This document shows positions 25,012-33,835 of a DNA stretch of 64,000 nucleotides, in pieces. The notes beneath the pieces were generated by a model. That model worked only from the letters and a program-made list of their open reading frames with translations. It did no database searches and was not told the origin of the DNA. This DNA is from Planctomycetota bacterium (GTDB lineage Bacteria; Planctomycetota; UBA1135), in contig QQUA01000006.1 of assembly GCA_008501825.1 (NCBI GenBank), positions 186,001-250,000 of the forward strand, in the 5' to 3' direction. The position numbers were made by a program, and so were the translations under genes. Position 1 is the stretch's first letter, and the number at the start of each line of letters is the position of its first letter.

Positions 25012-26232
25012 ATGGAGCGCCACGAACTCATTTACGACTGGGAACATCGAGGCCCGCACCAATTGCCGACTCCGCCGGCTCCGGTGCAGCTCGACGATGA
25101 AACTCTGCGCGACGGTTTGCAGTGCCCGTCGGTACAAGAACCGAGTCTGGATCAAAAGATCCGTCTGGTCCACCTTATGGACGACTTGGGCATCGACACC
25201 GCCGACATCGGACTTCCCGGCGCCGGCACCAATGCTCGCGAGCACATTCGGATTTTGGCGGAAGAAATGAGACCGCTGAACATCACTCCGAACGTCGCTT
25301 GCCGCACCCTGGTCAGTGACATTGAACCGGTGGTGGAAATGGTGCAACAAACCGGGGCTCCGATCGAAGTTTGCGCCTTTATCGGCTCCAGTCCGATTCG
25401 GATGTACGCGGAAGATTGGGACATGAAGCGGATGACCCAAAACGTCCGCGACTCGGTCGGCTTCGCCAAAAAACACGATCTGCCGTTGATGTTCGTGACT
25501 GAGGATACGGTGCGAACGCCGCCGGAAATTTTGGCCACCTTGTGCGGCGTGGCCATCGACGAAGGCGCCAATCGGATTTGCATGTGCGACACCGTCGGCG
25601 CTGCCACTCCGGCCGGAACCCGCAACTTGGTGGAATGGATGCGCTCCTTTATTGAGTTCAAGGGCGTCCACGTCGGCCTGGATTGGCACGGCCACCGGGA
25701 TCGCGGATTGGGGTTGATCAATACCCTGGCCGCCATCAGCTCCGGTGCCAGTCGAGCCCACGGCTGCGCCCTGGGAATCGGGGAGCGCGCCGGCAACACC
25801 GAAATGGATTTGTTGCTGGTGAACTTGAAGTTGGCAGGTTGGATCGACCGCGACTTGAAGAAACTCGGCGAATACATGCGCTTGGCGGCAGAAGCCGTGG
25901 ACCGGCCGATGCGCCATGAGTACCCCGTATTCGGAGAAGACGCCTTTGAAACCGCGACCGGAGTTCACGCCGCCGCCGTGGTCAAGGCTTTCCGCAAGGG
26001 TGACCATTGGTTGGCCAACCGGGTTTACAGCGGCGTTCCGGCCGACGAATTCGGCTTGGAACAAAAGATTTCCGTCGGTCCGATGAGCGGCAAATCCAAC
26101 GTGGTTTACTTCCTCGAAAGACGCGGCATCGAAGCCACCGACACCCGAGTGGCCGCAGTGCTGGACTTCGCCAAAAACAGTGACCGCATTCTTTCGGATG
26201 CTGAAGTCCTGGAAGCGGCGTTGCACACTTAA
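25012..26232 (+). CDS. DRE-TIM metallolyase, isopropylmalate/homocitrate-synthase-like
   Basis: A 406-residue protein of the HMGL-like family, which condenses an acyl-CoA with a 2-oxo acid. Motifs: DDETLRDG (R33-D34), HGHRD with metal histidines H226 and H228, and GIGERAGN near residue 255. All catalytic residues of the Claisen-type branch are present. The chain ends about 80-100 residues after the barrel with a small helical part and has no LeuA regulatory/dimerisation domain, so feedback inhibition by leucine is unlikely. An ATG at 25012 begins the conserved part; an earlier start at 24898 lies inside the upstream gene. The Arg in HGHRD, where LeuA usually has Asn, may mark a subgroup. Exact acyl donor unknown. 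The next gene overlaps its end by about 35 bases. Confidence 0.85.
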   Translation: MERHELIYDWEHRGPHQLPTPPAPVQLDDETLRDGLQCPSVQEPSLDQKIRLVHLMDDLGIDTADIGLPGAGTNAREHIRILAEEMRPLNITPNVACRTLVSDIEPVVEMVQQTGAPIEVCAFIGSSPIRMYAEDWDMKRMTQNVRDSVGFAKKHDLPLMFVTEDTVRTPPEILATLCGVAIDEGANRICMCDTVGAATPAGTRNLVEWMRSFIEFKGVHVGLDWHGHRDRGLGLINTLAAISSGASRAHGCALGIGERAGNTEMDLLLVNLKLAGWIDRDLKKLGEYMRLAAEAVDRPMRHEYPVFGEDAFETATGVHAAAVVKAFRKGDHWLANRVYSGVPADEFGLEQKISVGPMSGKSNVVYFLERRGIEATDTRVAAVLDFAKNSDRILSDAEVLEAALHT

Positions 26233-27691
26233 GCCAAGCGTCGGGCTGCCATGGCTGGCGCAATGCGGCCATGGCCTCGTCGGATTTGTCTTCCTCTTCG
26301 CTTGGGCTTGCCAGCCGAATGCTCAAGACCATGGAACCGGAGAGCAAAAAAAACTAGCTTCGAATCCAGCCGCGGCTTCCGGGGAAAAACCCCCACACGT
26401 AGTGGTCGTGGTCGCCGACGACCTAGGGTGGGCCGACGTCGGCTATCACAACGACGAAATTCAAACTCCGCAAATCGATCGCCTGGCGGAAGAAGGCTTG
26501 ATCTTGGAGCGGATGTACGCCCAACCGATATGCAGTCCGAGTCGCGCCGCCTTCATGACCGGACGTTCCCCCATGCGCATGGGGTTGATTTACACCCCGA
26601 TCAAGCCCTGGCAAAAGGCGGGCTTGCCGGCAGAAGAAGTCACTTTAGCGGAAGTATTCCAACAAGCCGGTTATCAAACCGCATGCATTGGCAAGTGGCA
26701 CCTTGGACACGCGTCGAAACGGCAATGGCCGACCGCCCGCGGTTTTGATTTCTTCTACGGCTGCTTGACCGGGGCGGTGGATTATCAAAGCCATGAACGA
26801 AACGGAGGCTTGGATTGGCAGCGAAATGGTGAATCGGTCCGTGAAAACGGTTATGCAACTCATTTGCTGGCCCGGGAAGCGGTTCGCCTGCTTGAAAACC
26901 ATCAAGGGGACCGCCCGCTTTTTCTTTATCTACCCTTTACCGCCCCTCACTCTCCTTTGCAGGCTCCAGCCAAAGCGGTCGAGGCCTACCCGGAATTAAC
27001 CGGACGGCGGAAAACCTATGCCGCAATGGTCAGTGAATTGGATCGGGCGGTAGGCGAAATCCGCACCGCTTTAGAAAGAAAGAACATGATGCAGAGCACT
27101 TGCATCCTTTTCTTGTCGGACAACGGGGCTTCGCGCCAATTCGGTGGCCGCAATCGACCTCTTCGAGGAGCAAAATCGACGCCATGGGAAGGGGGAATCC
27201 GGGTTCCGGCCGTATTGCACTGGCCGGCGAAATTGAAAGCCGGTCAACGGACCCAACAAATCCTGAGCTTGGAAGATTGGCTTCCAACCCTGGCCGCCAT
27301 GGCCGGCGCGTCCACCGCTGAATGCTTGGAGTTGGACGGCGAAAATCTTTGGCCGGCTTTGCAAGGCAATCGCATTCAAAAGCGGAAGCCCATTTTCTTC
27401 GCCGGTGAAGAAAGCAAACATCGGCGGCAAGCCGTCATTCACGAGCCCTGGAAGTTCGTCCGGGAAATCGTCAAGGAAAGTGGCGAAGTTCGCCGCCACT
27501 TGTTCGATTTGAAACAAGACCCCTCGGAGCGAAAGAATTTGTTCCAAGACTTTCCCGCCGAAGCGAAGCGACTGGAAGAATTACTGGACACCTGGGCGGC
27601 TTTGCACCCGGAAGACGGGGCGGATTATCAGCCGGATATGCCCCAAGGTTGGCGTCCCCCAAAAGATTGGGCTAAAGCCGCCAGCGAATAG
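26198..27691 (+). CDS. exported sulfatase (formylglycine type)
   Basis: A 498-residue arylsulfatase-type enzyme from the ATG at 26198, which overlaps the end of the metallolyase gene by 35 bases; a GTG at 26180 is an alternative. After a basic n-region comes a hydrophobic segment ending in AWAC, a possible but imperfect lipobox, then the sulfatase core: VVVADDLGWADVGY (metal aspartates), CSPSR at C112 (the Cys is converted to formylglycine), GKWHLG, and FTAPHSP. The C-terminal part has SDNGA and WEGGIRVP, as in alkaline-phosphatase-superfamily sulfatases. It should remove sulfate esters from polymers in the periplasm or at the surface. No maturase gene is adjacent. A small hydrolase gene follows after 26 bases. 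Confidence 0.9.
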   Translation: MLKSWKRRCTLKPSVGLPWLAQCGHGLVGFVFLFAWACQPNAQDHGTGEQKKLASNPAAASGEKPPHVVVVVADDLGWADVGYHNDEIQTPQIDRLAEEGLILERMYAQPICSPSRAAFMTGRSPMRMGLIYTPIKPWQKAGLPAEEVTLAEVFQQAGYQTACIGKWHLGHASKRQWPTARGFDFFYGCLTGAVDYQSHERNGGLDWQRNGESVRENGYATHLLAREAVRLLENHQGDRPLFLYLPFTAPHSPLQAPAKAVEAYPELTGRRKTYAAMVSELDRAVGEIRTALERKNMMQSTCILFLSDNGASRQFGGRNRPLRGAKSTPWEGGIRVPAVLHWPAKLKAGQRTQQILSLEDWLPTLAAMAGASTAECLELDGENLWPALQGNRIQKRKPIFFAGEESKHRRQAVIHEPWKFVREIVKESGEVRRHLFDLKQDPSERKNLFQDFPAEAKRLEELLDTWAALHPEDGADYQPDMPQGWRPPKDWAKAASE

Positions 27692-27717
27692 TACGGCAAA
27701 GCTCCGATTTTCGTGGC

Positions 27718-28653
27718 ATGCTTTTAGGGATGGTAGTCGCCGTCTTCCTACTCGCCCTTTGCCAAACGCCTCCGCCGCAACCGGCTTCCGGCCCGGGCGG
27801 TTCTCAGTATGCTCACGCAAGCGTGTCGGAATCGGTGCACCGGGGCGGGGATCAGCGCTATTGGATTTTCGAACCGGCGCAACCAACTCCGCCGTCAGCA
27901 CCGGTCGTGCTTTATTTGCACGGCTATGGATCCTCGAATCCCGATCCCTATCGGCCGTTGCTGGAGCATCTGGCCCGCAAAGGTTTCGCCGTGGTCTATC
28001 CCCGTTATGGTTCGTTGTGGAACCCATGGGTCTATGAAGACACCGCCTTGGATTCTTGGCAGGACGCCATTTCGGTTCTTCAAGGTGCCGGCCACGTAAC
28101 TCCGCAATTAGACAAACTGGCCGTGGCCGGCCACAGCCTCGGAGGCATTTTGAGTTTGCGTCTAGCCCATCGCTTGGGGCCGGGCTCTACTCCATTTCAA
28201 TCCATCGTGATTCACGATGGAGCCGGCTTTCAAACTCCGGCGTATCCATTCATGCCCCTGGACGACCTTTCTGGAATTCCGGCCCAAACCGGATTGGTTT
28301 TGGTGGTGGCCGACACTTCCAAACAGGACGCCAACGCCACCGAGATCGTTCGATTGGCTTGGACTCGGACCCCGCAAATTCCTCGGGTACAGAAAAACGG
28401 AATCTTGCTACGTTCGGACTTCTATGGACAACCCGATTTGATTTCCGATCATCTCGGAGTCCAAACTTGGCCGACGGATGCCATTGATTTCCTTGGATAT
28501 TGGAAATTTACTGAGGCCGCCTTGAACCACGCATTTTGGAATCAGGATGGCAGTTTCGTGTTCGGCGACGGCTCGGATCTGCGCTATATGGGCCTTTGGA
28601 GCGATGGTCAGCCTGTTCAAGAAGCAGTGCCTGCCTCGGACTTCGGTTTTTGA
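27718..28653 (+). CDS. exported alpha/beta-hydrolase
   Basis: A 311-residue hydrolase following the sulfatase by 26 bases. The N-terminal hydrophobic segment (MLLGMVVAVFLLALC) serves as signal sequence or lipoprotein anchor. The fold shows the oxyanion motif YLHGYGSSNP, the nucleophile elbow GHSLGG, an acid candidate in VVADTSKQD, and the catalytic histidine in SDHLGV. The tail contains DGSDLRYMGLW, typical of dienelactone-hydrolase-like or PET-hydrolase-like families, but the substrate is not determinable. As part of the sulfatase transcription unit it may take part in degrading a sulfated, acylated polymer. Downstream is 190 bases with a sigma-70-like promoter for the next gene. Confidence 0.82.
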   Translation: MLLGMVVAVFLLALCQTPPPQPASGPGGSQYAHASVSESVHRGGDQRYWIFEPAQPTPPSAPVVLYLHGYGSSNPDPYRPLLEHLARKGFAVVYPRYGSLWNPWVYEDTALDSWQDAISVLQGAGHVTPQLDKLAVAGHSLGGILSLRLAHRLGPGSTPFQSIVIHDGAGFQTPAYPFMPLDDLSGIPAQTGLVLVVADTSKQDANATEIVRLAWTRTPQIPRVQKNGILLRSDFYGQPDLISDHLGVQTWPTDAIDFLGYWKFTEAALNHAFWNQDGSFVFGDGSDLRYMGLWSDGQPVQEAVPASDFGF

Positions 28654-28731
28654 TTCTCTAAGAACGCGGCTCAATGCTACGAAGTTGCATTTAAAGAAAC
28701 GCTCTTGTTTTCATGATCCTCTTAGTCAAGC

Positions 28732-28760
28732 TTGACACTCTTAATTATTCCATCCATATT
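28732..28760 (+). promoter_or_regulatory. sigma-70-type promoter for the 28843 propeller gene
   Basis: TTGACA at 28732-28737 (perfect -35), a 17-base spacer, then CATATT at 28755-28760 (four of six matches to TATAAT). The AT-rich spacer and downstream region fit an active promoter. Predicted start near 28767, giving a leader of about 76 bases before the ATG at 28843. Confidence 0.55.
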
Positions 28761-28842
28761 GGGATCACTTCCAATGAACTCGTATCACGAGTTTTCACCC
28801 AACCCACCCCCGTAAATTCAGAAAGCCATTCTTTCTCGAGTC

Positions 28843-30483
28843 ATGCAATCGACCCACCGGCTTCACTTTCTCTCCGTCATTCTTTTCTTCTTTCTTCTAA
28901 GCCAAAGCTCCCCAGCTCAGGTTATGGAAGATCAACTGTTCGGAGATTCAACCAACTTCCCCGGCGGGAAGTTCGGCTCCTCAGTGGATATTGTGGGAGA
29001 ATGGGCCTTAATTGGAGCACCTTTAGAAAACTCCAGCGAAGGCGCCGCTTATCTTTTCCGCCGAAATCCCGACTCCACCTGGAGCCTTTTTCGAAAAATC
29101 ACTCCCAACGGAGGCATAGCCAATGATCAATTCGGCCATGCCGTGAAACTGGCCGGCAATTACGCCATGATCGGTGCTCCATATGACGACACCACCGCAC
29201 CCAACGCTGGAGCAGTCTATTTCGTCGATTTGCTGAACAATACTCAATCGAAACTCGCCTCGCCCGGTAATACGGGCGATCTATTCGGTTTCTCGGTCGA
29301 CCTCTTGTTGGGTGAGAGCAATACCCTGGCATTGGCCATGATCGGTGCTCCAAATCACGATTACTTCGACCTCGGATCGGGGACGACCACAACCGATTCC
29401 GGCGCCGTCTACTTTTTTACCTTTTCTCCCTCCCCGCCCACCTGGAACTTGGAGCTTCTTCTATCTCCCGACAACCGAACCATGAATGCTTGGGCGGGAT
29501 ATGATGTAGCCCTTGCACCAAATGGACAAGAAATCCTGGCCTTGATCGGAGCCCCGTTCGATACCAGCGCAGGCTCCGGCAAAGGGGCTGCATATCTTTT
29601 TGGCAGAACGGCTGCGGGCTCCACCGGCATCTGGACCCAAAAAAGATTTTGGAATGCATCCGATGGAAACAGTGCCGAGCTAGGAAAATCCGTGGCTCTC
29701 AACAGCAATTACGCTCTCATTGGGGCGGGCCAGGCAGATATTCAAAGCAACAATGATGGTGCTGCCTATCTCTATGAAAAAGATCAACAAACCGGTGTCT
29801 GGCCGAGTTCGTCCAACGCGACTCTCCAAGGGAATGGGGATCTAGGGGATCAATATGGAATTTCCGTAGATGTTTTGGACACCGGCGGAGGAACCGCCAT
29901 GGCAGTCGTCGGAGCTCATTATGCTGATTCTAGAGACACGTCCTCCGGTGAAGCCTTCTTGCACATAAGAGATGCTTCCGGGACCTGGACCAAACAGCAA
30001 GCCACGGCGGTGAGCACCGAATTGTTTCCGATCTACGGCACCCGTAGCCAGCAATTCGGCAGTGCCATCGCTTTAGACGAAACTGGAAGCCGTCTGATCG
30101 TCGGTATGCCCGCCGATAATTCCGATAACGGCCAAGCTCAAATATTCGACCTGACCCGGACCTGCTCGGGATTTCTCGGAAGAGTCACAGTGGAGCCGGC
30201 CGTGGCCGGAGTGCAAAACACGGTCAAAACCTACTGCGTCGATCCCGGACAGGTGGTGGACTTTCTCTGGAGCTTGCAACCTGGAAACGGAATGTACAAC
30301 GGTTGTCTAACCGGCTTGAACATCCCCGCCCCGATCGTGACCGGAATTGCCGACAATGGTTTTCAAGAAGCCCTAAGCCAAGCGTCGGCTCCGGCAACCA
30401 TTTCCGGCCTGACCATTTGGGTGCAAGCCGTCGACGTCGCCACTTGCGTGGTCAGCGACCCAGTTTCGGTGACCTTCCAATAA
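28843..30483 (+). CDS. secreted beta-propeller protein, GAP-repeat type without calcium loops
   Basis: A 546-residue exported protein: signal peptide MQSTHRLHFLSVILFFFLLS to about residue 25. It then has seven propeller repeats, recognisable from the strand A(L/M)IGAPxxD and the strand GA(A/V)Y(L/F)F: GAPLENSSEG, GAPYDDTTAP, GAPNHDYFD, GAPFDTSAG, GAGQADIQS, GAHYADSRD and GMPADNSDN. Unlike the three FG-GAP genes at 10-17 kb, the loops lack DxDxDG calcium sites. The C-terminal 110 residues form a different module that ends AVDVATCVVSDPVSVTF and contains paired cysteines. It has its own promoter and ends 27 bases before the convergent aldehyde dehydrogenase gene. Function unknown; likely surface-exposed. 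Confidence 0.85.
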   Translation: MQSTHRLHFLSVILFFFLLSQSSPAQVMEDQLFGDSTNFPGGKFGSSVDIVGEWALIGAPLENSSEGAAYLFRRNPDSTWSLFRKITPNGGIANDQFGHAVKLAGNYAMIGAPYDDTTAPNAGAVYFVDLLNNTQSKLASPGNTGDLFGFSVDLLLGESNTLALAMIGAPNHDYFDLGSGTTTTDSGAVYFFTFSPSPPTWNLELLLSPDNRTMNAWAGYDVALAPNGQEILALIGAPFDTSAGSGKGAAYLFGRTAAGSTGIWTQKRFWNASDGNSAELGKSVALNSNYALIGAGQADIQSNNDGAAYLYEKDQQTGVWPSSSNATLQGNGDLGDQYGISVDVLDTGGGTAMAVVGAHYADSRDTSSGEAFLHIRDASGTWTKQQATAVSTELFPIYGTRSQQFGSAIALDETGSRLIVGMPADNSDNGQAQIFDLTRTCSGFLGRVTVEPAVAGVQNTVKTYCVDPGQVVDFLWSLQPGNGMYNGCLTGLNIPAPIVTGIADNGFQEALSQASAPATISGLTIWVQAVDVATCVVSDPVSVTFQ

Positions 30484-30510
30484 GGCCATTCAATAACGGA
30501 TTGGCGGGAT

Positions 30511-32241
30511 TTAACCGCGGATCGCCGCCCACACCAAGCCCGGGAGTTTGGCCAGCGAGGGTTCCGCCTCCATCCGAATCATCTTGCGTCCGACTTGGTC
30601 CAAAGTACGGTGATTGGCAAACCAAACCGGTTTCGGGAAAATTTTGAACGGTGCCTTGAGCACCGACTTTTCCGGATCGTCGAACAGCAGGGTGTTGTGG
30701 ACCACGCCGGTTCCCGACTGGATGTCGTCGGCGGTGTGTCCCGGAAACGCACCCCAAGTCGTGCAGCCGAGAGCGTAGATCACTCCAGGCCAGACGTTGA
30801 CGCCGATGCCGCCGTAGCGGAGATTGGCGACGGCTTGAGAGAAAGCGGCTTTGTTTGCCTTCTCCACCGCCGGCGGGATCAACAAACAACAGGACAGGGT
30901 TCCCCAAATCGATTCGTTGGCGAAGGCAACCGCCTTGTTCAAAAAATCGCCCGGTTCGGAAGCATCCACGGCGATCTCAGCCAAGACGCCGCAAAACGCC
31001 TCATTGGTCAAGGCATATTCGCCGTGCTTGGCCGGTACGTCTTCAATCAAAGTCCAGGGAACTACTTTTTCGCCTGATTGGCCCACGGCTTGGGCTTGGG
31101 GGTACTGGTCCAAAAATCCCTGATAGCGCTGCTCCGCCCCAGGGTAATAAGCCATGCGGCTTCCGGCGTCAGCCAGAGCCTTTCGCACCTTGTCCATAAA
31201 TTCCCGGCGCTGCGGCCAGCCTTTGGCGGTCACCAAAACCTTGGCGGCGTTGCAATTGAAACTGGCGTTATGGGCCACCATGGAAGCGACGTGCTGGGCT
31301 TGAAAAGCCAACTCCGAAGGCCTCCATTGTCCCGGAGTAATCAAAACCGGAGTTACGCAACCCAACTCGGCGGAAATCTCCTTGTTCAAACGGCGATCTC
31401 CGGAGCGCCGCCTCGCTTCACCTTCCTCCCCCACGCCCCAAACGATGGCATCGTGAGTTTTATCGGAACCGGTCAAGTGAATGGCTTCCACCTTTTCGTG
31501 ATCGGTCAAAAACTGTCCGACTTCGGCGCCGCCATAGGCAAAACGCAAAAAGCCATCTTTCACCAGGGGCGCGAAGGCTTTTTCGATAAAGGGACCCAAG
31601 TACTGGTTCACCGGATTCATCTTCAGGATCACCACTTGATCCTCGACGAACAATTTGTAGAGAACGTCCAGGGGTCCGATGGAGGCGACGTTGCCCGCTC
31701 CCAGAACTAATGCAATTTTTCCGGGCGGCAAATGAGCCGGATCTTTTCGCCGGTAGATCACGCCTTGCTTGGCTTCCTTCTCCGGTTGCAACCAAACATC
31801 GGCAGTGAAACCTTGAAATAACAAGCGATCCAGTACGGTTTGCGGAAACACCCGGGCCACCCATTGGCCGTCAGGCCTCTGCTTCAACCGACTCGGTTTC
31901 GGTTGCGCTCCCTGCTGCAAGGACTCCATCAGCAAGCGGATGTTGCGCACGGTGGCCATCGGCCCGCTCAGCCATTCTTCGCCCGCCAGCGGAGATCCAA
32001 AGTCAATGCCTTTGGCTTGGCAAGCCGCTCGCACCCAATCGGCGGCTACTTGTTCCGTGCCTTCCAAACACTGGCGCAAATACAGGATGCGCTGGGGGAT
32101 CTCCACCGCAACCCAGGCGTCCTTGCGGGCGTGGAGTTCTTGCAGAGTGGCGTCCAGTTCCTGAAGTGAGCTGGTCACAGGCTCGGCAGAATCGACTTTG
32201 GCGGCAGAGGGAGTGAGCGTCGGGGAAAGGCTGGGGTTCAT
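30511..32241 (-). CDS. aldehyde dehydrogenase-superfamily protein
   Basis: A 576-residue cytoplasmic protein with the ALDH fold: cofactor-binding region KIALVLGAGNVASIGP (residues 175-190), LTGSDKT near 257, the general-base glutamate E292 in ISAELG, and the nucleophile C330 in NASFNCNAAKV. The motif around Cys330 lacks the usual GQ-C-x-A sequence of classical ALDHs, so it is a divergent branch, closer to acyl-CoA-reductase-like or long-chain aldehyde forms. An N-terminal helical region (about 110 residues) precedes the fold. It is transcribed divergently from the P450 gene, with 108 bases between start codons, so both may respond to one signal, for instance in oxidation of an alcohol or aldehyde made by the P450. 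Confidence 0.85.
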   Translation of the reverse strand: MNPSLSPTLTPSAAKVDSAEPVTSSLQELDATLQELHARKDAWVAVEIPQRILYLRQCLEGTEQVAADWVRAACQAKGIDFGSPLAGEEWLSGPMATVRNIRLLMESLQQGAQPKPSRLKQRPDGQWVARVFPQTVLDRLLFQGFTADVWLQPEKEAKQGVIYRRKDPAHLPPGKIALVLGAGNVASIGPLDVLYKLFVEDQVVILKMNPVNQYLGPFIEKAFAPLVKDGFLRFAYGGAEVGQFLTDHEKVEAIHLTGSDKTHDAIVWGVGEEGEARRRSGDRRLNKEISAELGCVTPVLITPGQWRPSELAFQAQHVASMVAHNASFNCNAAKVLVTAKGWPQRREFMDKVRKALADAGSRMAYYPGAEQRYQGFLDQYPQAQAVGQSGEKVVPWTLIEDVPAKHGEYALTNEAFCGVLAEIAVDASEPGDFLNKAVAFANESIWGTLSCCLLIPPAVEKANKAAFSQAVANLRYGGIGVNVWPGVIYALGCTTWGAFPGHTADDIQSGTGVVHNTLLFDDPEKSVLKAPFKIFPKPVWFANHRTLDQVGRKMIRMEAEPSLAKLPGLVWAAIRG

Positions 32242-32349
32242 CCAGAAGCAAGATCGGACTTGGCATGGTCCTGGGCGGGAGATCCACCTTAACAGCCAGG
32301 CTTGTGGAATCGAAACTGCGGAAGGGGCTTCCGGTATAAGGAAGTCATC

Positions 32350-33768
32350 ATGAGTGCAAAAACAGAGCGCCTGAGTCGACTGTTTCGAGCCATGTCGGGG
32401 CCGCCGAAGGGTTATCGCAAAGCCCCCGGGCCTACCGGAAGTTTCATTGGCGGGGTGATGGAAGACATTTACCGGGACCCCCTAAGCTCCCTGCGCCGGT
32501 GGCACGAGGAATTCGGCGACCTGATCCGGCTTCGCTTCGGGCCGCTTATCTCCCATCTTCTGCTCCATCCGCGGGAGATCGCCCGGGTGCTGCAGGAGGA
32601 GCATCGCGCCTTCGACAAGAACACGCGCGGCTTCGACAAACTTAAACCGATCCTGGGCAATGGCTTGCTGACCAGCGACGGGGACTTGTGGTTGCGCCAG
32701 CGGCGCTTGATCCAACCCTTGTTCGACCGCCGGGGCTTAAGCCAATACGGCCCGGCCATGGTTCGCCAGAGCCTCCGCACCCGCAAGCGGTGGAGGGAGC
32801 TGCAAGGAGAGCCAACCGTGGACGTCGCCCGAGAAATGATGGAGCTGGCGCTTCGCATCGTCGGCGACACCTTGCTGGCCACCGACGTCACCGAGGAGGC
32901 TGGCGACGTCGGCCGCGCCATCAGCTATCTGCAAGAGGAAATCAACGAGCGCATGTTCCATTTTCTGGATCTGGGCGAGAAACTGCCCACTCCTCGTAAC
33001 CGAAGATTTCAAAAGGAGTTATCGCTTCTCAATCGATCCGTTTCGGGAATGATTCAGCAACGCCGTCAGACCCCGGGCGAACAACAGGATTTGGTCAGCC
33101 GGCTGATTCAAGCTCGGGATCCGGATACCGGAGCGAGCATGGACGACGCCCAGCTTCGGGACGAGATCATGACCATCTTCCTGGCCGGTCACGAAACCAC
33201 CGCCAATGCTTTGTCCTGGACTTGGATGTTGTTGGCCCAGCATCCACAGGTGCGACAAAAGGTGGAAGAAGAGGTGGATCGGGTTTGTGGCGGCCGGCCA
33301 CCGCAGGTCGAGGATCTGCCCGAACTCACCTATTTGCACCAGGTCGTGAAGGAGTCCCTGCGCCTCTATCCGCCGGCGTGGCTATTGGAGCGCTCCGCCC
33401 TTCAAGCCATGGAGGTAGGGGACATCTTCATCCCGGCGGGGAGCGTCATCATCCTGTGCCCCTATTTGACCCACCGCCATCCGGACCTCTGGCCCGAGCC
33501 GGATCAATTCCGCCCGGAACGTTTCGCTCCGGAAAAGCCGGTGGATCGCTGGGCTTGGTTCCCCTTTGGCGGCGGTCCCCGGAGCTGCATCGGCAACCAT
33601 TTCGCCATGATGGAAATTCCTCTGGTGCTCGCCACCCTGATGGGAGAGTTTCAATTGGACTTAGAGGGCGGGCAGGAAATCGAGTTGGAACCCTTGGTCA
33701 CCCTCCGTCCCAAGGGCGGCTTGCCGATGAAAGTTCGATTACGTCAGAAAAGCGAAGCCGGAGTTTGA
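32350..33768 (+). CDS. cytochrome P450 monooxygenase
   Basis: A 472-residue soluble P450. The ATG at 32350 has AGGAAG six bases upstream; an earlier in-frame start at 32302 lacks conserved sequence. Signature elements: the I-helix AGHETT in FLAGHETTANAL, the K-helix ExxR in KESLRLYPP, PERF in FRPERFAPE, and the heme loop FPFGGGPRSCIG with cysteine C413. The fold is complete and of the bacterial/fatty-acid-hydroxylase-like group (CYP102/CYP4-like), but the substrate is unknown. No ferredoxin or reductase gene is adjacent. Coding GC is high here compared with the TPR genes at 35 kb (39 of 60 bases hand-counted at 32701-32760). Confidence 0.92.
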   Translation: MSAKTERLSRLFRAMSGPPKGYRKAPGPTGSFIGGVMEDIYRDPLSSLRRWHEEFGDLIRLRFGPLISHLLLHPREIARVLQEEHRAFDKNTRGFDKLKPILGNGLLTSDGDLWLRQRRLIQPLFDRRGLSQYGPAMVRQSLRTRKRWRELQGEPTVDVAREMMELALRIVGDTLLATDVTEEAGDVGRAISYLQEEINERMFHFLDLGEKLPTPRNRRFQKELSLLNRSVSGMIQQRRQTPGEQQDLVSRLIQARDPDTGASMDDAQLRDEIMTIFLAGHETTANALSWTWMLLAQHPQVRQKVEEEVDRVCGGRPPQVEDLPELTYLHQVVKESLRLYPPAWLLERSALQAMEVGDIFIPAGSVIILCPYLTHRHPDLWPEPDQFRPERFAPEKPVDRWAWFPFGGGPRSCIGNHFAMMEIPLVLATLMGEFQLDLEGGQEIELEPLVTLRPKGGLPMKVRLRQKSEAGV

Positions 33769-33835
33769 ACGGCCCGCTATGTTTTGACCTCTTTACTTTC
33801 ATTCCGCTCAACCCCTCCGGACATCGGAGCCCCCC

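Noticed and set aside
32335..32340. TATAAG just before the P450 gene
   Set aside because: It resembles a -10 box but would give a transcript starting three bases before the ATG, and there is no -35 element (GAAACT at 17 bases).
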